NCBI GenBank assembly: GCA_003550325.1
Contig: QKWP01000212.1
Coordinates: 166,367-230,366, forward strand
Reading direction: 5' to 3'
From: Gigaspora rosea
Lineage: Eukaryota > Glomeromycota > Glomeromycetes > Diversisporales > Gigasporaceae
Length of the DNA: 64,000 nucleotides
Under the pieces are notes generated by a model. That model was not told the origin of the DNA. It saw nothing but the letters and a program-made list of their open reading frames with translations, and ran no database searches. Every line of letters starts with the position of its first letter. Positions within the stretch are counted from its first letter, which is position 1. Positions 47,650 through 59,409 of this stretch are shown here, piece by piece. Position numbers and translations under genes: made by a program.

Positions 47650-48650
47650 AAAAATGGAACCAGAACATTATCAAAATTTAAAAACATTTTTAGAAACAAC
47701 AACCTACTCCTTACAATTTTCAAAAACCCAAAAAGAACAATTGAGAAAGAAAATTCAATATTTTTACATTAAAAACAATTAATTATACAAAAGAAACAAG
47801 AAACAAAGTCAAAACTCACTAAAAGTAATACAAAACATAAAGTTGAATTTGCCCTGTACCTCATACATAACCATCCTCTTGGAGCACATTTTGGAACTAA
47901 CAAAATGCTTGATAAAATCAAAAGTCGATACTATTGGCCTCAAATATACAAGCATATTCGAAACTATGTAAAGATCTGTAATAGTTGTTAGAAAAGAGAA
48001 AAATATAGACAACATGGCCCTCTTCATCCTATCGAAGTAGAAGCACCCTTTGACAAATTTGGGCTTGATTTTGTTGGACCCCTTCCTTCTACTATTCAAG
48101 GAAATAAATATATAATCGTTGCTATGAATTATATGACCAAGTATCCTGAAGCAAAAGCTGTATCCAACGCAACTGCTCAACAAACTGCTGATTTTATCTA
48201 TGAAGACATCATTTGTAGACATGGATGTCCTAACTTTATACTTTCTGATCAGGGAACCTATTTTAATAATTTGCTTATCGAAGGCTTGATGCAGAAATTT
48301 CAAATTAAACATTTGCTTACAACTTCTTACTATTCCAAACAAATGGACATTTTAATAGAACATTATATGAATCCTTGGCTAAACTGGCTAATAAAAATAC
48401 AGAATGGGACAAATTAATACCTTCTGTCCTATTCTCCTATAGAAACTCCAAACATGCTACTACCAAGTTTACGCCCTTCTTATTGACCTATAGCAGAGAA
48501 CCAAAATTGCCCATATTTGAGCAACAAGAAGTCCTAGAAGAAAATCCTTTAACAAGATTGTATACACTTATAGAAGATTTATCTGCCAAGAAGGAACAGG
48601 CCAAGAAAAATGATAGAAAAGTCCAACAATGTCAAAAGTTCTACTAGCAT
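47650..48650 (+). pseudogene. Integrase remnant of the Ty3 element
   Basis: The HHCC-type N-terminal region (HNHPLGAHFGTNKMLDKIKS... with C-x2-C as CNSC) has a TAG directly after it (about 47990). The catalytic core follows: LDFVGPLP (first Asp), SDQGTYFNN (second Asp, about 48250) and a degraded IEH segment where the catalytic Glu is expected. A frameshift near 48375 leads to the C-terminal region (PSVLFSYRNSKHATT...PFLLTYSREPKLP). Confidence 0.85.
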
Positions 48651-49384
48651 AAGAAGTTAAAAAAACTTTGATGGTTATTTGAAAAAGAAGAACAAGTACT
48701 GTGCTACGATGCTGCAAGGAATAAATATTCACAAAAAAATTATTACTGAAATAGAAAGGACCTTATTTTATCCATAGTAAAGTAGTACCAGATATTTACA
48801 AACTTCATACTATGGATGGACAAATTTTGGAAATACCAATCAATGCCTATTTACTAAAAAAAATACTATACCTATTAAACATGGAACCTCATAATCATTA
48901 TATAAATGTTTTATTTTTTTTATTTTTATTTTTATTTCTTTTATTAGCTATAAAAATGACAAATTAGTAGAATTAGTTTTGTGAGAATTAGAGAAAACAG
49001 AACCAGCCAATGTTAATATCGAACCTCCTCCTTATGATTGAAGAGATAAACTAAAATCAAAGTTCGAAAGACATATCAAGCACTAATAGACACAGCTAGA
49101 CTTAGAAACAATAAGGTTAATCAAATTAGGTCTCTGGTTTATGCCTACTATTTGGGAGAATTACTAGCAACCAAGCCAAAGACCCCAGTACAACGAATGA
49201 TTTTGGCTAATCTTCTAACTAAACATTATGAAAAGCAGCCACTCGTGTTTATAAAATATTTTCTCTATATGGCATAGATGCTATTTATAGAACTAAGCTC
49301 TTGGTTTTATCCAATATTCCAAGATTGAGAACCTCAGATCTTATCTTTCTTTGTTGAGTTCTCATGGAATTTGAAAAGGAATAA

Positions 49385-50096
49385 TGTTGTCCTATGAAAC
49401 ATCACAAAAATGGGCATAACTTTTGAACCAGTAATTCGAATTTAATGAAACTACCACCATTCGACTCAGCTCGCTGAGATGGTTCTAACGAGCTATAGTA
49501 TGTTCCTGTATGGCCTCTAGTTGCCAAAATAAGAGTTGTCATATATTTAATCTATATTTATCCTTTGATCACAATCTGATTGGCTAGGCGATTGCTGCGG
49601 GCAAAAACGTTAGATCTGACATATCTGAAAGATGTAGTTTTTATAGCTTATATTCTAGATATCTCATATATCATATTTATATTATTTATCACATATATTA
49701 CATTTATTATATTTATACTATATATTTTATTAATAGTAGTTATAGTATATATTACATATGTAAAAGATATTAACTGTTACATTTGTAAAATTTCAAAAAG
49801 TATAAAAGCAGCTAATGTGGACCCCAAGTTCAACATCGAGTCTTTATACTCTTTCAATAAATAAATACAACTATTTACCACACAAATCAAACAGTTATTA
49901 GTATTCTCATATACTTTTAATTGTAGCCTCTTTCATAATTGCAAATTGCTTTAAATCTTCTTTGTTAAGTTTTCTTAAAAATGCCATACTGACTTAGATA
50001 TACCACAGTAACAAAGATTGAAGTTACACAAAGTGTTCACTGTCTAAAATCACTCTAGTTACCTAATATCTTTAAAGAAGTGAATATAGGATAACA
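49385..50096 (+). repeat. 3' LTR (712 bp)
   Basis: Starts TGTTGTCCTATGAAACATCA and ends TATAGGATAACA. It is longer than the 5' LTR through small insertions, e.g. around 49550 and 49735. Confidence 0.9.
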
Positions 50097-50702
50097 GTAT
50101 TTACCAAGGCTTATACTTGTGATCAGGGGATATTCTGCAACTACTTCTATTACTTATTTTTGCTCTTGTAAGGTTTATTCTAACTCTAGTACTCACTATT
50201 ATCTTTCTATTGGTCCTTCACTAATATATCCCAAACTTTCCATCCAGTTAGCCCGAAAGGGTCAATTTACTTGGCATTAGGTGCCATATGGTTTTTCTTT
50301 CTCTAGTCTCTTCTTCTGAAACATAGGACCTTTTCTTCTAGTGTGACACTGGCAACCAGGTTGGTGGACCCTTTTCTCTGAAGGTCTTGTCGTTTAGTTC
50401 TTCAGCTCTGGTTTCCAATACTCTTGTTCTGGTAGCAATATCAAAGATCTTTACTATCTCTTTACTCAGGACTTGCCAAATGGGTTTGTTCTTTCAGTTT
50501 CTTAGATTTGTCTGTGTAATGATACACAACTATGCCTAAAAGCTCTTATTCAAGATGGTATACCAAGGCGACAGGTAATATACTCAACCAATTATAGAAG
50601 CAGTTACTAGAACACATGTCTATTTTTTCAAAGCATTGTCAGTGGTCTAGACCTGCCACTTGGGGTAACAACTTACCAACTTCTCTAAGTCACCACACCC
50701 AA
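50097..50702 (-). mobile_element. Right part (tRNA-like head) of the split SINE-like copy
   Basis: Corresponds to 22540-23154 of the full element and ends in the same head, GGTCTAGACCTGCCACTTGG...AAGTCACCACACCC. The B-box region has lost bases compared with the full copy. Together with 39295-39488 it forms one element interrupted by the LTR retrotransposon. Confidence 0.75.
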
Positions 50703-51064
50703 AAATTTATAATTTATGTTCTCATAAAATGTATATAAAATTAAGAAAGTTGCTATTTATTGCTACTAGTAATCATTACTAGTATCATATGAATATGATT
50801 AACCAATAGTATATTATATATATATTTATTATTGTAAATACAATAATATAATTTTACAATAATTACTATAAAACTAATATTCCAGAGTTAGAAATTCAGA
50901 TTGTTTAATTATCTTTTAATGACAAAGTTAACTGTTCTTTTTATAAAAAATTTAGTTTTTAAGAAGCTTATGATTTTAAACCAATTTTTCTTATTTTCAA
51001 TTTAGTTTATTTGCTAGTAAATGCACTATTTTATATTTAAAAATTATAATAAATAAATTTATTA

Positions 51065-52007
51065 TAGTCTATCCTCTCTATAATCACAATCTATATAGTC
51101 ACACCTCTATATAAGCACCCATATTGTGCAACAAATTTAAATATAGTAAAAAACTTATTATAGTCTAAATCACTTATAATCACTATCACCAAAAAATTTT
51201 GATTTTTTTCAATTTTATTAATAATATACCTCTTTATAATCACTGATTTTTTAGCAAATAAAATCAGTAAATATGATTGGCTACTATATGTGTCTGAAAA
51301 TAGCTTATTTTCAGATGAAAGTAGTTTTTTTAAAGATTACAAGTAATCACTACTGTACATAGTAAAGTCTAAATTTTTCTATTTTAATCAATTATAAGCA
51401 TTAAGTAAATATGTTCAGAAGATTATATTATATATTCTTCCAAATTTTTATACAAATCAGAGGACTTTTTATTATTTAACTTTTAATTTTTATGTTTATT
51501 AAATATATTTTTTTAACAAATTTTAATTTTTTATTGAAAGTAAAAATTAAAAGTTAAATAATAAAAAGTTGTCTGATTTACATGAAATTTTTAGAATAAG
51601 CACATTTTGAACTTCTGAATAAGTTTACTTAAGTGATAATAATTGATTTATATAAAAGAATTTGGACTTTACTATATAGCAACTATTGTCAGTTGTGGGT
51701 ATCTTATTTTCAGGTCAAAGACATTTTTAAGTTTTTTGACCAAAAGAAAGAAGGTAGCTTATTTTAGATGGCAGCCTATTTTATAGTAAAAAAAATAATA
51801 AAATAATATTTGTATTATAGTATATTGTAGTTAATAAATATTCTATTTAATGATTTATAATAGTTTTTTTATTATAAATTTCTATAATTACTTTATAAAA
51901 ATTATAATATAACTGTAACTATATAGAGGTTTAATTTATAATCCTATTTAAATATAATTACCATATTAGTGTGTAACCAACTTGGTGAATATAGAGAGGT
52001 CTGACTA
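51065..52007. mobile_element. TA-flanked pogo-like non-autonomous element (943 bp)
   Basis: The left end TAGTCTATCCTCTCTATAAT and right end TATAGAGAGGTCTGACTA are inverted; TA lies outside both (51063-51064 and 52008-52009). Interior inverted blocks (for example CAGAGGACTTTTTATTATTT near 51460 and its complement near 51570) make a nested foldback about 51350-51700. No transposase. Ends match the MITE at 20925-21091. Confidence 0.7.
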
Positions 52008-52880
52008 TATAAATAATATACTATTTAAAAATATTTATTCTAAAAAATTATTATAGTGCACAGTAAATTTTTTTTAAAACATAAAATTATAAATTTATGT
52101 TCTTAAAGAACAAAAAAAATTTTTTAAAAATTCTTTACTGCATAGCACTACCTAAATGAGGCGCATACTGAACTTCTCCCACAATACAAAGTAATTGAAC
52201 AAATTATATCACCAAGCATTACTATTTTAGTTTTCAATCCAAAACAGGTAGTACACTTAATCAATCATAATAGTACTATGAAAAGTTCACTGCTTTGAAC
52301 TACTTTACAATACCCACTTTGCTTCCCTTGTGAACTACTCCTAGCAAAACTATTAATTTACACCCAGAGATATAAGGCCTTTTCCTAATCACTAACTGGA
52401 CCTTACTTTACTACTTATCTAAATCAGACAAAAATTACTAAGGTATTATAAAGTGGATAAAATTTCTTCTAATTATTTTAATCTGCCAGAACCTAAAGAA
52501 TAATTTCCAATTACACAAATTATACAACAAGCCTGAACTCAGCTACTAAATACCTCTTTTGCTATGACTCTAAATATAGCAATACATAAAATACTATGTT
52601 GAAATTTTGCAAAAACACTATAGCTTTAGAAAATTCCTAATGATTTCTTTGTACAAAAAGAAAAGCTCCTGGTCTATCCAACAAAAATTAAACCATGAAG
52701 AACATATACTTTCCTAATCACAAATGTACATTTGGCAAAAACTTTAATTACACAAATACAGAATAAATACAAATTCAACATCCCTCTTTCTGTTAGCTAT
52801 ATAATAGTAAATTCTACAAAAAAACTGCACTTCCAACCCAGATTGATAAAGGCAATCCATTTTACTACACCTATCAAGAG
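52008..52880. other. Unremarkable AT-rich DNA
   Basis: No gene or repeat structure recognised. Confidence 0.45.
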
Positions 52881-52889
52881 TCTGAGAAT

Positions 52890-53096
52890 ACTAGTAAGAC
52901 CAATTTGACCAATTTGACCAGTCTGGTCAAAGAATATATGCTGGTCAAATCAGTCAAATAGTTTAGCCAATCAAAATAAAATATATAATAGATTAATAAT
53001 TTAATTATAAAAACAATTAGATTAAGTTTGACCAATTTGACTAGTTTGACCATGGTCAAATTGGTCAAATTGGTCAAATTAGTCAAATATTAATAT
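52890..53096. repeat. GACCAATTTGACC word cluster
   Basis: TTGACCAATTTGACCAATTT-type words on the left and their complement GGTCAAATTGGTCAAATTGG on the right surround an AT-rich centre, giving an inverted structure of about 200 bp. The same word recurs at 53930-53985. By analogy with neighbouring elements these may be ends of one element, but no TIR or target duplication could be fixed. Confidence 0.6.
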
Positions 53097-53175
53097 ATTT
53101 ATTAAAATTTTATATACCATATTTCGCAGTTTAAACCACCCTCCCGTGGTAAATACTTATTGGCTTTATAAGGAT

Positions 53176-53681
53176 TAGTGATTTGAACTGGTTGGACTAT
53201 AATCGGTTAACCGACCCGAACCGAATAAATTTTGGGTAACCAGTTGTGCAAATGCTTAATCGGTTGACCTATACAACCAGCTGAGAATTGATAATCAGTT
53301 GACCTGTGCAACCGGTTGAGAATCGATAATCGGTTGACAAATGTTGACAAAATGTAAATGATATCAGGAATGAGCAAAGGTTCCGAAAGTTCCAAAAAGA
53401 AAATGAATCAACATAAAAATCGAGCAAGTTGAGGGTAAAGGTCTGATAATTCCTGAAAGTAAAACGTGAAGTAATCTTCAATTGGTTGACATCAAATATT
53501 TCAGTTCGGTTAACCGATTAATGAAATTTTTCTCAGCTCAAATCACTACTCGGTTGGGCCAGTTAACTCGGATAATTCAGTTGACCCAGGCCAACTAAAA
53601 TAATCTTGGTTAACCGATTGTGCTCGGCTATGTTGGGTCGGTTAACCGATTGACGATTTTGTTACCCAGTTCTAGTCACTA
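53176..53681. mobile_element. hAT-like element, CGGTTAACCG/CGGTTGAC words
   Basis: A perfect 8-bp duplication ATAAGGAT (53168-53175 and 53682-53689) flanks ends TAGTGATTTGAACTGG and CCAGTTCTAGTCACTA. Words such as ATCGGTTAACCGA and ACCGGTTGAGAATCGATAAT fill both halves. The element is 506 bp and noncoding. Confidence 0.88.
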
Positions 53682-54221
53682 ATAAGGATACTTCTATAGT
53701 GCATATTATATTTATTATATATAATCTTGCTTATTATTTGTTAATGTAGTAGTTAGTTATTGTTCATGTGATATGATTATGTAAATTTTTTTGGCTTTAT
53801 ATTTTTCATAATTTATGCTAAATGTCACGACAAAGAAATTTCATTGCTAATATAATATAAACAATAACATCAAATATTAGTCATTCGCGAAATATGGTAA
53901 TTAAAATCTTTAATTTGATTGACTAGATCATTTGACCAATTTGACCAGACCACTTGACCAATTTGACCAGACCAGTTTGACCAACATAGGGGCGGATTTA
54001 TTTCCGATCGACAAAAAATGTGATTATTGTAAATTAACGTTGATTGGTTGATTTATTAAATACAATAGTAAATATTTAGGCTTTGTAAAAATAGAGCTAA
54101 AACTTTTTTTCTAAAAATATGACAGTTGGAAATTTCACATTTATATTCGCCAAGACCTTAGTTTCAGGGATCCCGCAACGGTTTTTTGGGATCCCGCAAG
54201 AATAAAAACTTATTAGTGACG

Positions 54222-54510
54222 ATGTCAAAGGAATCACAACATAGAAATACGGGACCCTGTGCAGTATGTGGCAGAGAAAAGTTTCGTAAACTAATACCAA
54301 AACTCTCACTTAAAGCTATGCAAAACCCTGCTGCTCAGAATTTAAACGCTGAACTTAGTTTGTACTATCAACTTTTGTTATTAACATTATACTGAGTTGG
54401 TTTTATTTGATAGAAATTTAAGCACGAATAAAAAAAGAATATAGACAAGGTAAAAACACGGGATCATGTGCAGTATGTGGCAAAGATCTTTACAAACAAG
54501 AATAGTTATT
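54222..54510 (+). other. Possible small CxxC-peptide exon and its degenerate copy
   Basis: From an ATG at 54222 a frame of 57 codons contains NTGPCAVCGREKFRKLIPKL. About 220 bp downstream a second, shorter block encodes KNTGSCAVCGKDLYKQE and then stops. The two CAVCG blocks are clearly related. They could be exon relics of a zinc-ribbon or Helitron-like N-terminal region, or a small gene family member; neither can be supported further. Confidence 0.35.
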
Positions 54511-55394
54511 TCAGAATACAGGAATAGTTTCTGTATTGTGGTATGAATTTCCGTGTTTATATTCATTCACTAAGACCTTACAAAATTGATAATTTTTTTT
54601 ACTTCGTATTAATATTCACTAATCTCAAAACTAAAACATTAGTTTACTAGATATAGTCAACAAAAAAATACTAGACGTTTTAGATAATCTTTAATTATTT
54701 TAATTAACAGAATTTTATATCTTGTGTGTTATAATTTTATAGTAGTTGTGTAGAAGTGATTTAGATCAAATATTTATGAGCGATATTGTTTAATTTAATA
54801 TAAGCTAAAAGTTGAAATGCGTCTCTAGTAGATGGTGATGACAGAAATATAGAGTCGAATTACTATTTAAAATATATAATTAAATAAAGCTTCGCTGATA
54901 ATAAATAATTTGATAACTGATAATAAATCGTTTGAAATTATTATTGATTTTAATCATATTTTTTGATTAACAAATGTCACATTATTAATTTGATTGGTTA
55001 ATGGTCATGTTTTGATCATCATATGTGATAAAACTGAATTTGTGACAATATTGAGTGGAAACAAATCCGCCCATATGATGAATTTTTGGTTGACCAGCAA
55101 CTTGAGCAACCCTGAATATTTCATACTTTTGAAAATTCTAGATTTGAACAATTGTATAGTAATGGTCACGGATCATAATTAAAATGAAATCTCCGTTTCT
55201 ATTTAACTCACTAAAACCCACTTATTCTTGTTTAATATATACTCTACTCTAAAACTGACCTCTAACTTTAACCCCTAACTCTAAAAAAAATGTGCCCCAA
55301 AAATTTTATTTTTCGGGACTTTACAATTTTTTCATACTTCATATTTCATTTTAATCGGATTTCATTATGATCCATCACAGATGATATTCAAAAT

Positions 55395-56220
55395 AATGAT
55401 GATGGATTTTTAGTAAACTGGCTAAATGGAATACGATATGTAGACAAAACTAAAATGAATATAGACACAATCACGCACAACATCATATGCAGTGGAGCTT
55501 AAAATATTTAGTTCATAAAATTTAGTAGGTATTTTAAAAGAAGTAAGACAAAGTATTTAACTTATCATTATTTACACACAGTATATAGTCTTATTTTAAT
55601 TTATATTTATATGTTTAATAAGCTTACAGATTATAAACAATTAAAGGATAGCGATCCCAAAGCATATGGACTAACTCAAAAACACTACAACAAATGCGCA
55701 TATGTTAGTATTTGATGAATTTAGCTCTAAGAGATACGGACATAATGGAAAGTGTGCAAATTCAACCGATCTAACATATCTGAAACTTGTTGCCAAATAT
55801 GCGATCCTCACTACAAAATGCGAATAATGTAGATTTCTTTTAAGCTCTAGATAATATTCAAATAGTTGTGATGGATTTTTAGTAACCTGGCTAGATGGAA
55901 TACGATATGTAGACGAATACGAAAATGAATATAGACGCAGTTGCGTATAACATCATACGCAGTGGACTTAAAATATTCACAAAATTTATTAGATATTTAA
56001 AAGAAGTAGGATAAAATATGTAATTTTTATGATTTACACACAGTATATAGCCTTATTTTATTTATATTTATATTTTTAATAAGTTTACAATTAAAGAATA
56101 GCGATCCTAAAGTATATAGACTAACTTAAAATGCTACAATAAAATACATGTTATGTTAATACTTGATGAATTTTTGTTCTAAAAGAAATTTATTTAATGG
56201 GAATGTGTGCAAATTGCAGT
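55395..56220. repeat. Tandem duplication of a ~460-bp degenerate unit
   Basis: GATGGATTTTTAGTAA(A/C)CTGG, GGAATACGATATGTAGAC, ATGAATATAGACRCA and CACACAGTATATAG, through to TGTGCAAATT, occur at about 55400-55770 and again at 55869-56217. In the first copy DGFLVNWLNGIRYVDKTKMN is open, so a former coding exon is possible. The copies are diverged and contain stops. Confidence 0.65.
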
Positions 56221-56551
56221 ATATACATCATCAACCTGGTGTAGGATATGTACCCTCAGTAAATAACACAAGTATGGACAAGAATTTCACCGTCCTATTT
56301 AATGATGATGTAATTGAGTAGATTCCTTATGATAATAAAATGGAATACGGTATATGAATTAAAATGATGAATATAGGTGATATAGTCTCGTATTAACTAA
56401 AAATTCGACTAGTTTGTGCTGCAAAAAAAATCATAGGGACGATTCTACTGCATCACTGCTTTTTACATTCGTATGTATGATTATGTAGTATTATAATTTG
56501 TCCGGAGCGAAACGGAGAATTATTAATGTGCAAGTTATAGTTTGGACGGTT

Positions 56552-57195
56552 TAGTGTTGTTAGCCGAAATACCCTATTTAGTCAAATATTTAGACAATTT
56601 TGTGTCGAAATATATTTCGACATGGCATTATTTTTTTGCCGAAATGCCGAAATTCTAAATTGACTAAATGTCTAAATAATTGACTAAATAAATTATATAT
56701 GACTAAATGTCTAAATTAGCGATAAAATAAAATTATAAAAATTGTATAAATTCTTTTGTACTACTTATATATATTAACTTTATTTAAATGTTAATAAACT
56801 ATATTTATAAACTAAGTTTAATAACTCAAATGTTTAATAAATAAGTGGAATAATTTAAATAAAAAATTAATGTATATTTCACATACTATATATATATTCA
56901 TGAATATATGTGAGTTGCAGCATATATCAAATAGACTGATTCAAGTTTTGAAGCAATACAATAAAACAGATTCAAATCTGATTGATAGAGGCAGTAACTT
57001 TTTCGGATCAAATGTAGTGTGAAATCCACAAAATAAACAAGTCGAATACTTAAGTTTATATATTTTTTTAATTTAGACATTTCGACATTATTTAGATAAT
57101 ATAGAATTTCGCCATTATTTTAGAATTTCGGCAGGCTAAATATCAAATGTCGAAATATTTTTACAAGCTCAAAACAATTTCGGCTAACAACATTA
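56552..57195. mobile_element. hAT-like element, TTTCGGCTAA/ATTTCGACAT words
   Basis: The ends TAGTGTTGTTAGCCGAAAT and ATTTCGGCTAACAACATTA are 19-bp inverted repeats with one mismatch; both fit YARNG. Flanks GGACGGTT and GACCGGTT are a degenerate 8-bp pair. Subterminal words CCGAAAT, GTCGAAAT and GACTAAATGTCTAAAT repeat in both orientations. Noncoding. Confidence 0.78.
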
Positions 57196-57203
57196 GACCG
57201 GTT

Positions 57204-58000
57204 TTATTTTCATATATTAAAACCGAATTTAATAGGTTTAATATATGAAAATAAAACCGATTCCAAACTTGAAATATCACCCGATGCTGTACATGTGACA
57301 TAATCGTTTGAAATTCCAGAACTTTCGCATCTTTTAATAAAAATTTAAAGCTCCCAAACATGTCTCACAGAAATTAGAATTACTCATTATTGTTAGTTAT
57401 TATTATTTATTCTCCAAGAAAAATATAAAATAAACATTACGTATTCAGATCATTGTTTTTGTTATGTCATAAATTTTTGCCTTGATACGTACGTATTTTT
57501 ACCATAAAATTACATCATCATTATGCAAAAATGTCACAACATATATTTCACATACTAAATATAATATAAATATTATTAATATTGGTCATAAGAAAATAAT
57601 ATGATCAGAGCATGTGTTACACATGTGTTGCTACACAGCACGTGAGAGTGACATTAAATCCGATGTCCGTCATTTTTCATTGTATGACCAGTATCTAATC
57701 AATTTAGCCCATCATGTAACCATTGTAAGGGAGAGTCGTTCCAAATTAGCTCGATGGTTGACGTAGAAACTTGACAATTATTAACGATCTTTATTTTAGA
57801 GTGGAATTTAGAGAATGTTTATTCATGCTCAACCAAGGACGAGAGCAGGCACTTATATACATATTAATTTCTCAGAACGTGATCATAAAAATTAGAACGT
57901 ATATGCGATATTTTGAACATATGTGTATGTGGTTGTACCTGCATTACGCCTAACGCTAATACTACTAAAGGTACAATTTCGGAAGATAAGTATAAACTTA
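57204..58000. other. AT-rich DNA, no supported gene
   Basis: A short inverted pair (cggttttattttcatatattaaac...ggtttaatatatgaaaataa) at 57199-57262 sits beside the element at 56552-57195. Small open frames are not credible. Confidence 0.45.
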
Positions 58001-58121
58001 GGGTAGAATGTATACGTCATCGTGTAACCTTGAATCATCGCAGTTTATGTACTTATAGCAGTCAAAATATGTGAACTGCGCGATTCAATGATTACATAGT
58101 GACGTAATTACACTCTACCTT
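58001..58121. mobile_element. TA-flanked MITE upstream of the nuclease-like gene
   Basis: GGGTAGAATGTATACGTCAT at the left pairs with GACGTAATTACACTCTACCT at the right, and homology continues for about 45 bp inward (AATCATCGCAGTT / AACTGCGCGATT). TA lies at 57999-58000 and 58122-58123. It is 121 bp, about 290 bp upstream of the start codon at 58411. Confidence 0.7.
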
Positions 58122-58410
58122 TAATGAATTAAACAAATGCGGAAGTGAGTTATGCGGGACAAAATTATCAGTTACAATAGGAAAGCTTTATCGAATTCTT
58201 GAAATTCTTTAATTTTTTTTTCGCTGATCGCGATCTTTTGGTAAGGATTGCGAATTTATTTATGCGCCAAAACAGTTGTGTAAATCGCGTCTAATGACGT
58301 AATATTTCAGTCACATTTTGTAGAAAGCAAAAACAGATTATAAAAATGTCGACTCTTGAACGTAATTTTCCTAAAAAAAAAAATCATAACACTAATAATA
58401 ATAAACCAAA

Positions 58411-59409
58411 ATGTATGAAGAAGACCAAAAACAACCATACCAAAAATGGTTCAAAAATCTTTTCAATGCCTTTCAAAACGATGAAACAGCGATTGAATTT
58501 CTGGATGAAAATCCACCAATCGAATTTATAAAAATTATTAATTCCAAGGAAGAAAAGCTTATTAAAGTCTTGTCAATGTCATCAGTTACCTCGAGTGAGA
58601 ATATTGTTGTATGGTATTGGCTTAAAAAAGATGAACCTAAAATAATTAATCAAGCAATTGAATATATTGCTAAGAATTATGATCTCGATGAGAGAATTGT
58701 TTCTATAGATAAAAAAGAAAGAAAAGAATTCGAACATGATAAAAAAAATAAGGAAAGGAAAATAAAGAAAGAACTGATTGATAAGCTTCATGAAAGTGAT
58801 ACTATTTTCCCCGGATTTCAATACCTTTTCAAGTACAAATGGGTACCTTCTAACCAAATTGGCGAGAATGATCTGATTCTTACCAATGGTAGAGGAATAT
58901 TTGCTATCGTGGAAACGAAAAAAACACGTTTTATAGATAAAGTGAAAGGTAAACTTAATAAAAATAGAGGTCTAAAACTTAACAAATACAGAAAAAGTTA
59001 TGCCATTCAACAAGCCGGGATTTATAAGCGAAAATTTGTTGAACAATACGGAGGAACTTATAAAGATGGAGATGGTCCTTCATTTGATGTCATTGCAGTT
59101 ATTGGAATAGGAATTGGTGAAGATCATGAAAGATGGTGTCTTAGACCTTTTGATAGGCAAGTTTGTGAAGCTCTTGATAGGATACATGATAAACATAGTT
59201 CCGTGAGATCTCCCATATATATATTAGATAACTCGTCAAAATCAAGCTTAAGTAGTAGTAATAATACCGATGATTCAAATCAAGCCGATGATGATTCAAA
59301 TCAAACCAATGGCTCATATAAAGCCAATGGTTCAAATCAAGCCAATGGTTCAAATCAAGCCAATGGTTCAAATAAAGCCAATGGTTCAAAACAAAAGAAT
59401 AAGTATTAG
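58411..59409 (+). CDS. Predicted PD-(D/E)XK-type nuclease-fold protein with GSNQAN tail
   Basis: An intronless frame of 332 codons; the start is fixed by four in-frame TAA codons just upstream. An N-terminal region (1-130) is helical and very Lys/Glu-rich around 100-125. Residues 140-235 have the pattern of a PD-(D/E)XK core: GENDLILTNG with Asp154, then AIVETKK with Glu168 and Lys170, then YAIQQAGIYKR with Gln200/201 on the following helix, and a closing strand FDVIAVIGIG. The C-terminus from about 275 is Ser-rich and then repeats the six-residue unit GSNQAN. No signal peptide or membrane segment is seen. If the fold is right, the protein could cut or bind nucleic acid, but substrate and role are unknown. 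An out-of-frame ATG at 58346 precedes an A run and is considered irrelevant. It could also be a non-catalytic member of this very diverse fold. Confidence 0.75.
   Translation: MYEEDQKQPYQKWFKNLFNAFQNDETAIEFLDENPPIEFIKIINSKEEKLIKVLSMSSVTSSENIVVWYWLKKDEPKIINQAIEYIAKNYDLDERIVSIDKKERKEFEHDKKNKERKIKKELIDKLHESDTIFPGFQYLFKYKWVPSNQIGENDLILTNGRGIFAIVETKKTRFIDKVKGKLNKNRGLKLNKYRKSYAIQQAGIYKRKFVEQYGGTYKDGDGPSFDVIAVIGIGIGEDHERWCLRPFDRQVCEALDRIHDKHSSVRSPIYILDNSSKSSLSSSNNTDDSNQADDDSNQTNGSYKANGSNQANGSNQANGSNKANGSKQKNKY
59284..59395 (+). repeat. 18-bp coding minisatellite
   Basis: About six copies of GGTTCAAATCAAGCCAAT, encoding GSNQAN, at the 3' end of the nuclease-like gene. Early copies are diverged and late ones nearly identical, so copy number is probably variable between strains. 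Confidence 0.85.

Larger units (their letters stand above)
39489..50096 (+). mobile_element. Decayed Ty3/gypsy LTR retrotransposon with nested insertion
   Basis: Two long terminal repeats bracket gag, protease, reverse transcriptase, RNase H and integrase remnants in the Ty3/gypsy order. A purine-rich tract (GAAAAGGAA) precedes the 3' LTR and a possible primer-binding site (TGGTGGTAACTGTGAG) follows the 5' LTR. All genes carry frameshifts or stops, so it is inactive. The site duplication is GCAT/GTAT with one transition, inside a SINE-like repeat. A 1.85-kb hAT-like element interrupts it at 45284. 48650-49384 is degraded and holds nothing else recognisable. Confidence 0.9.

Noticed and set aside
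58346-58531. Alternative upstream start for the nuclease-like gene
   Set aside because: It is in another frame, and four in-frame TAA codons directly precede the ATG at 58411, so no joined product is possible without several changes.
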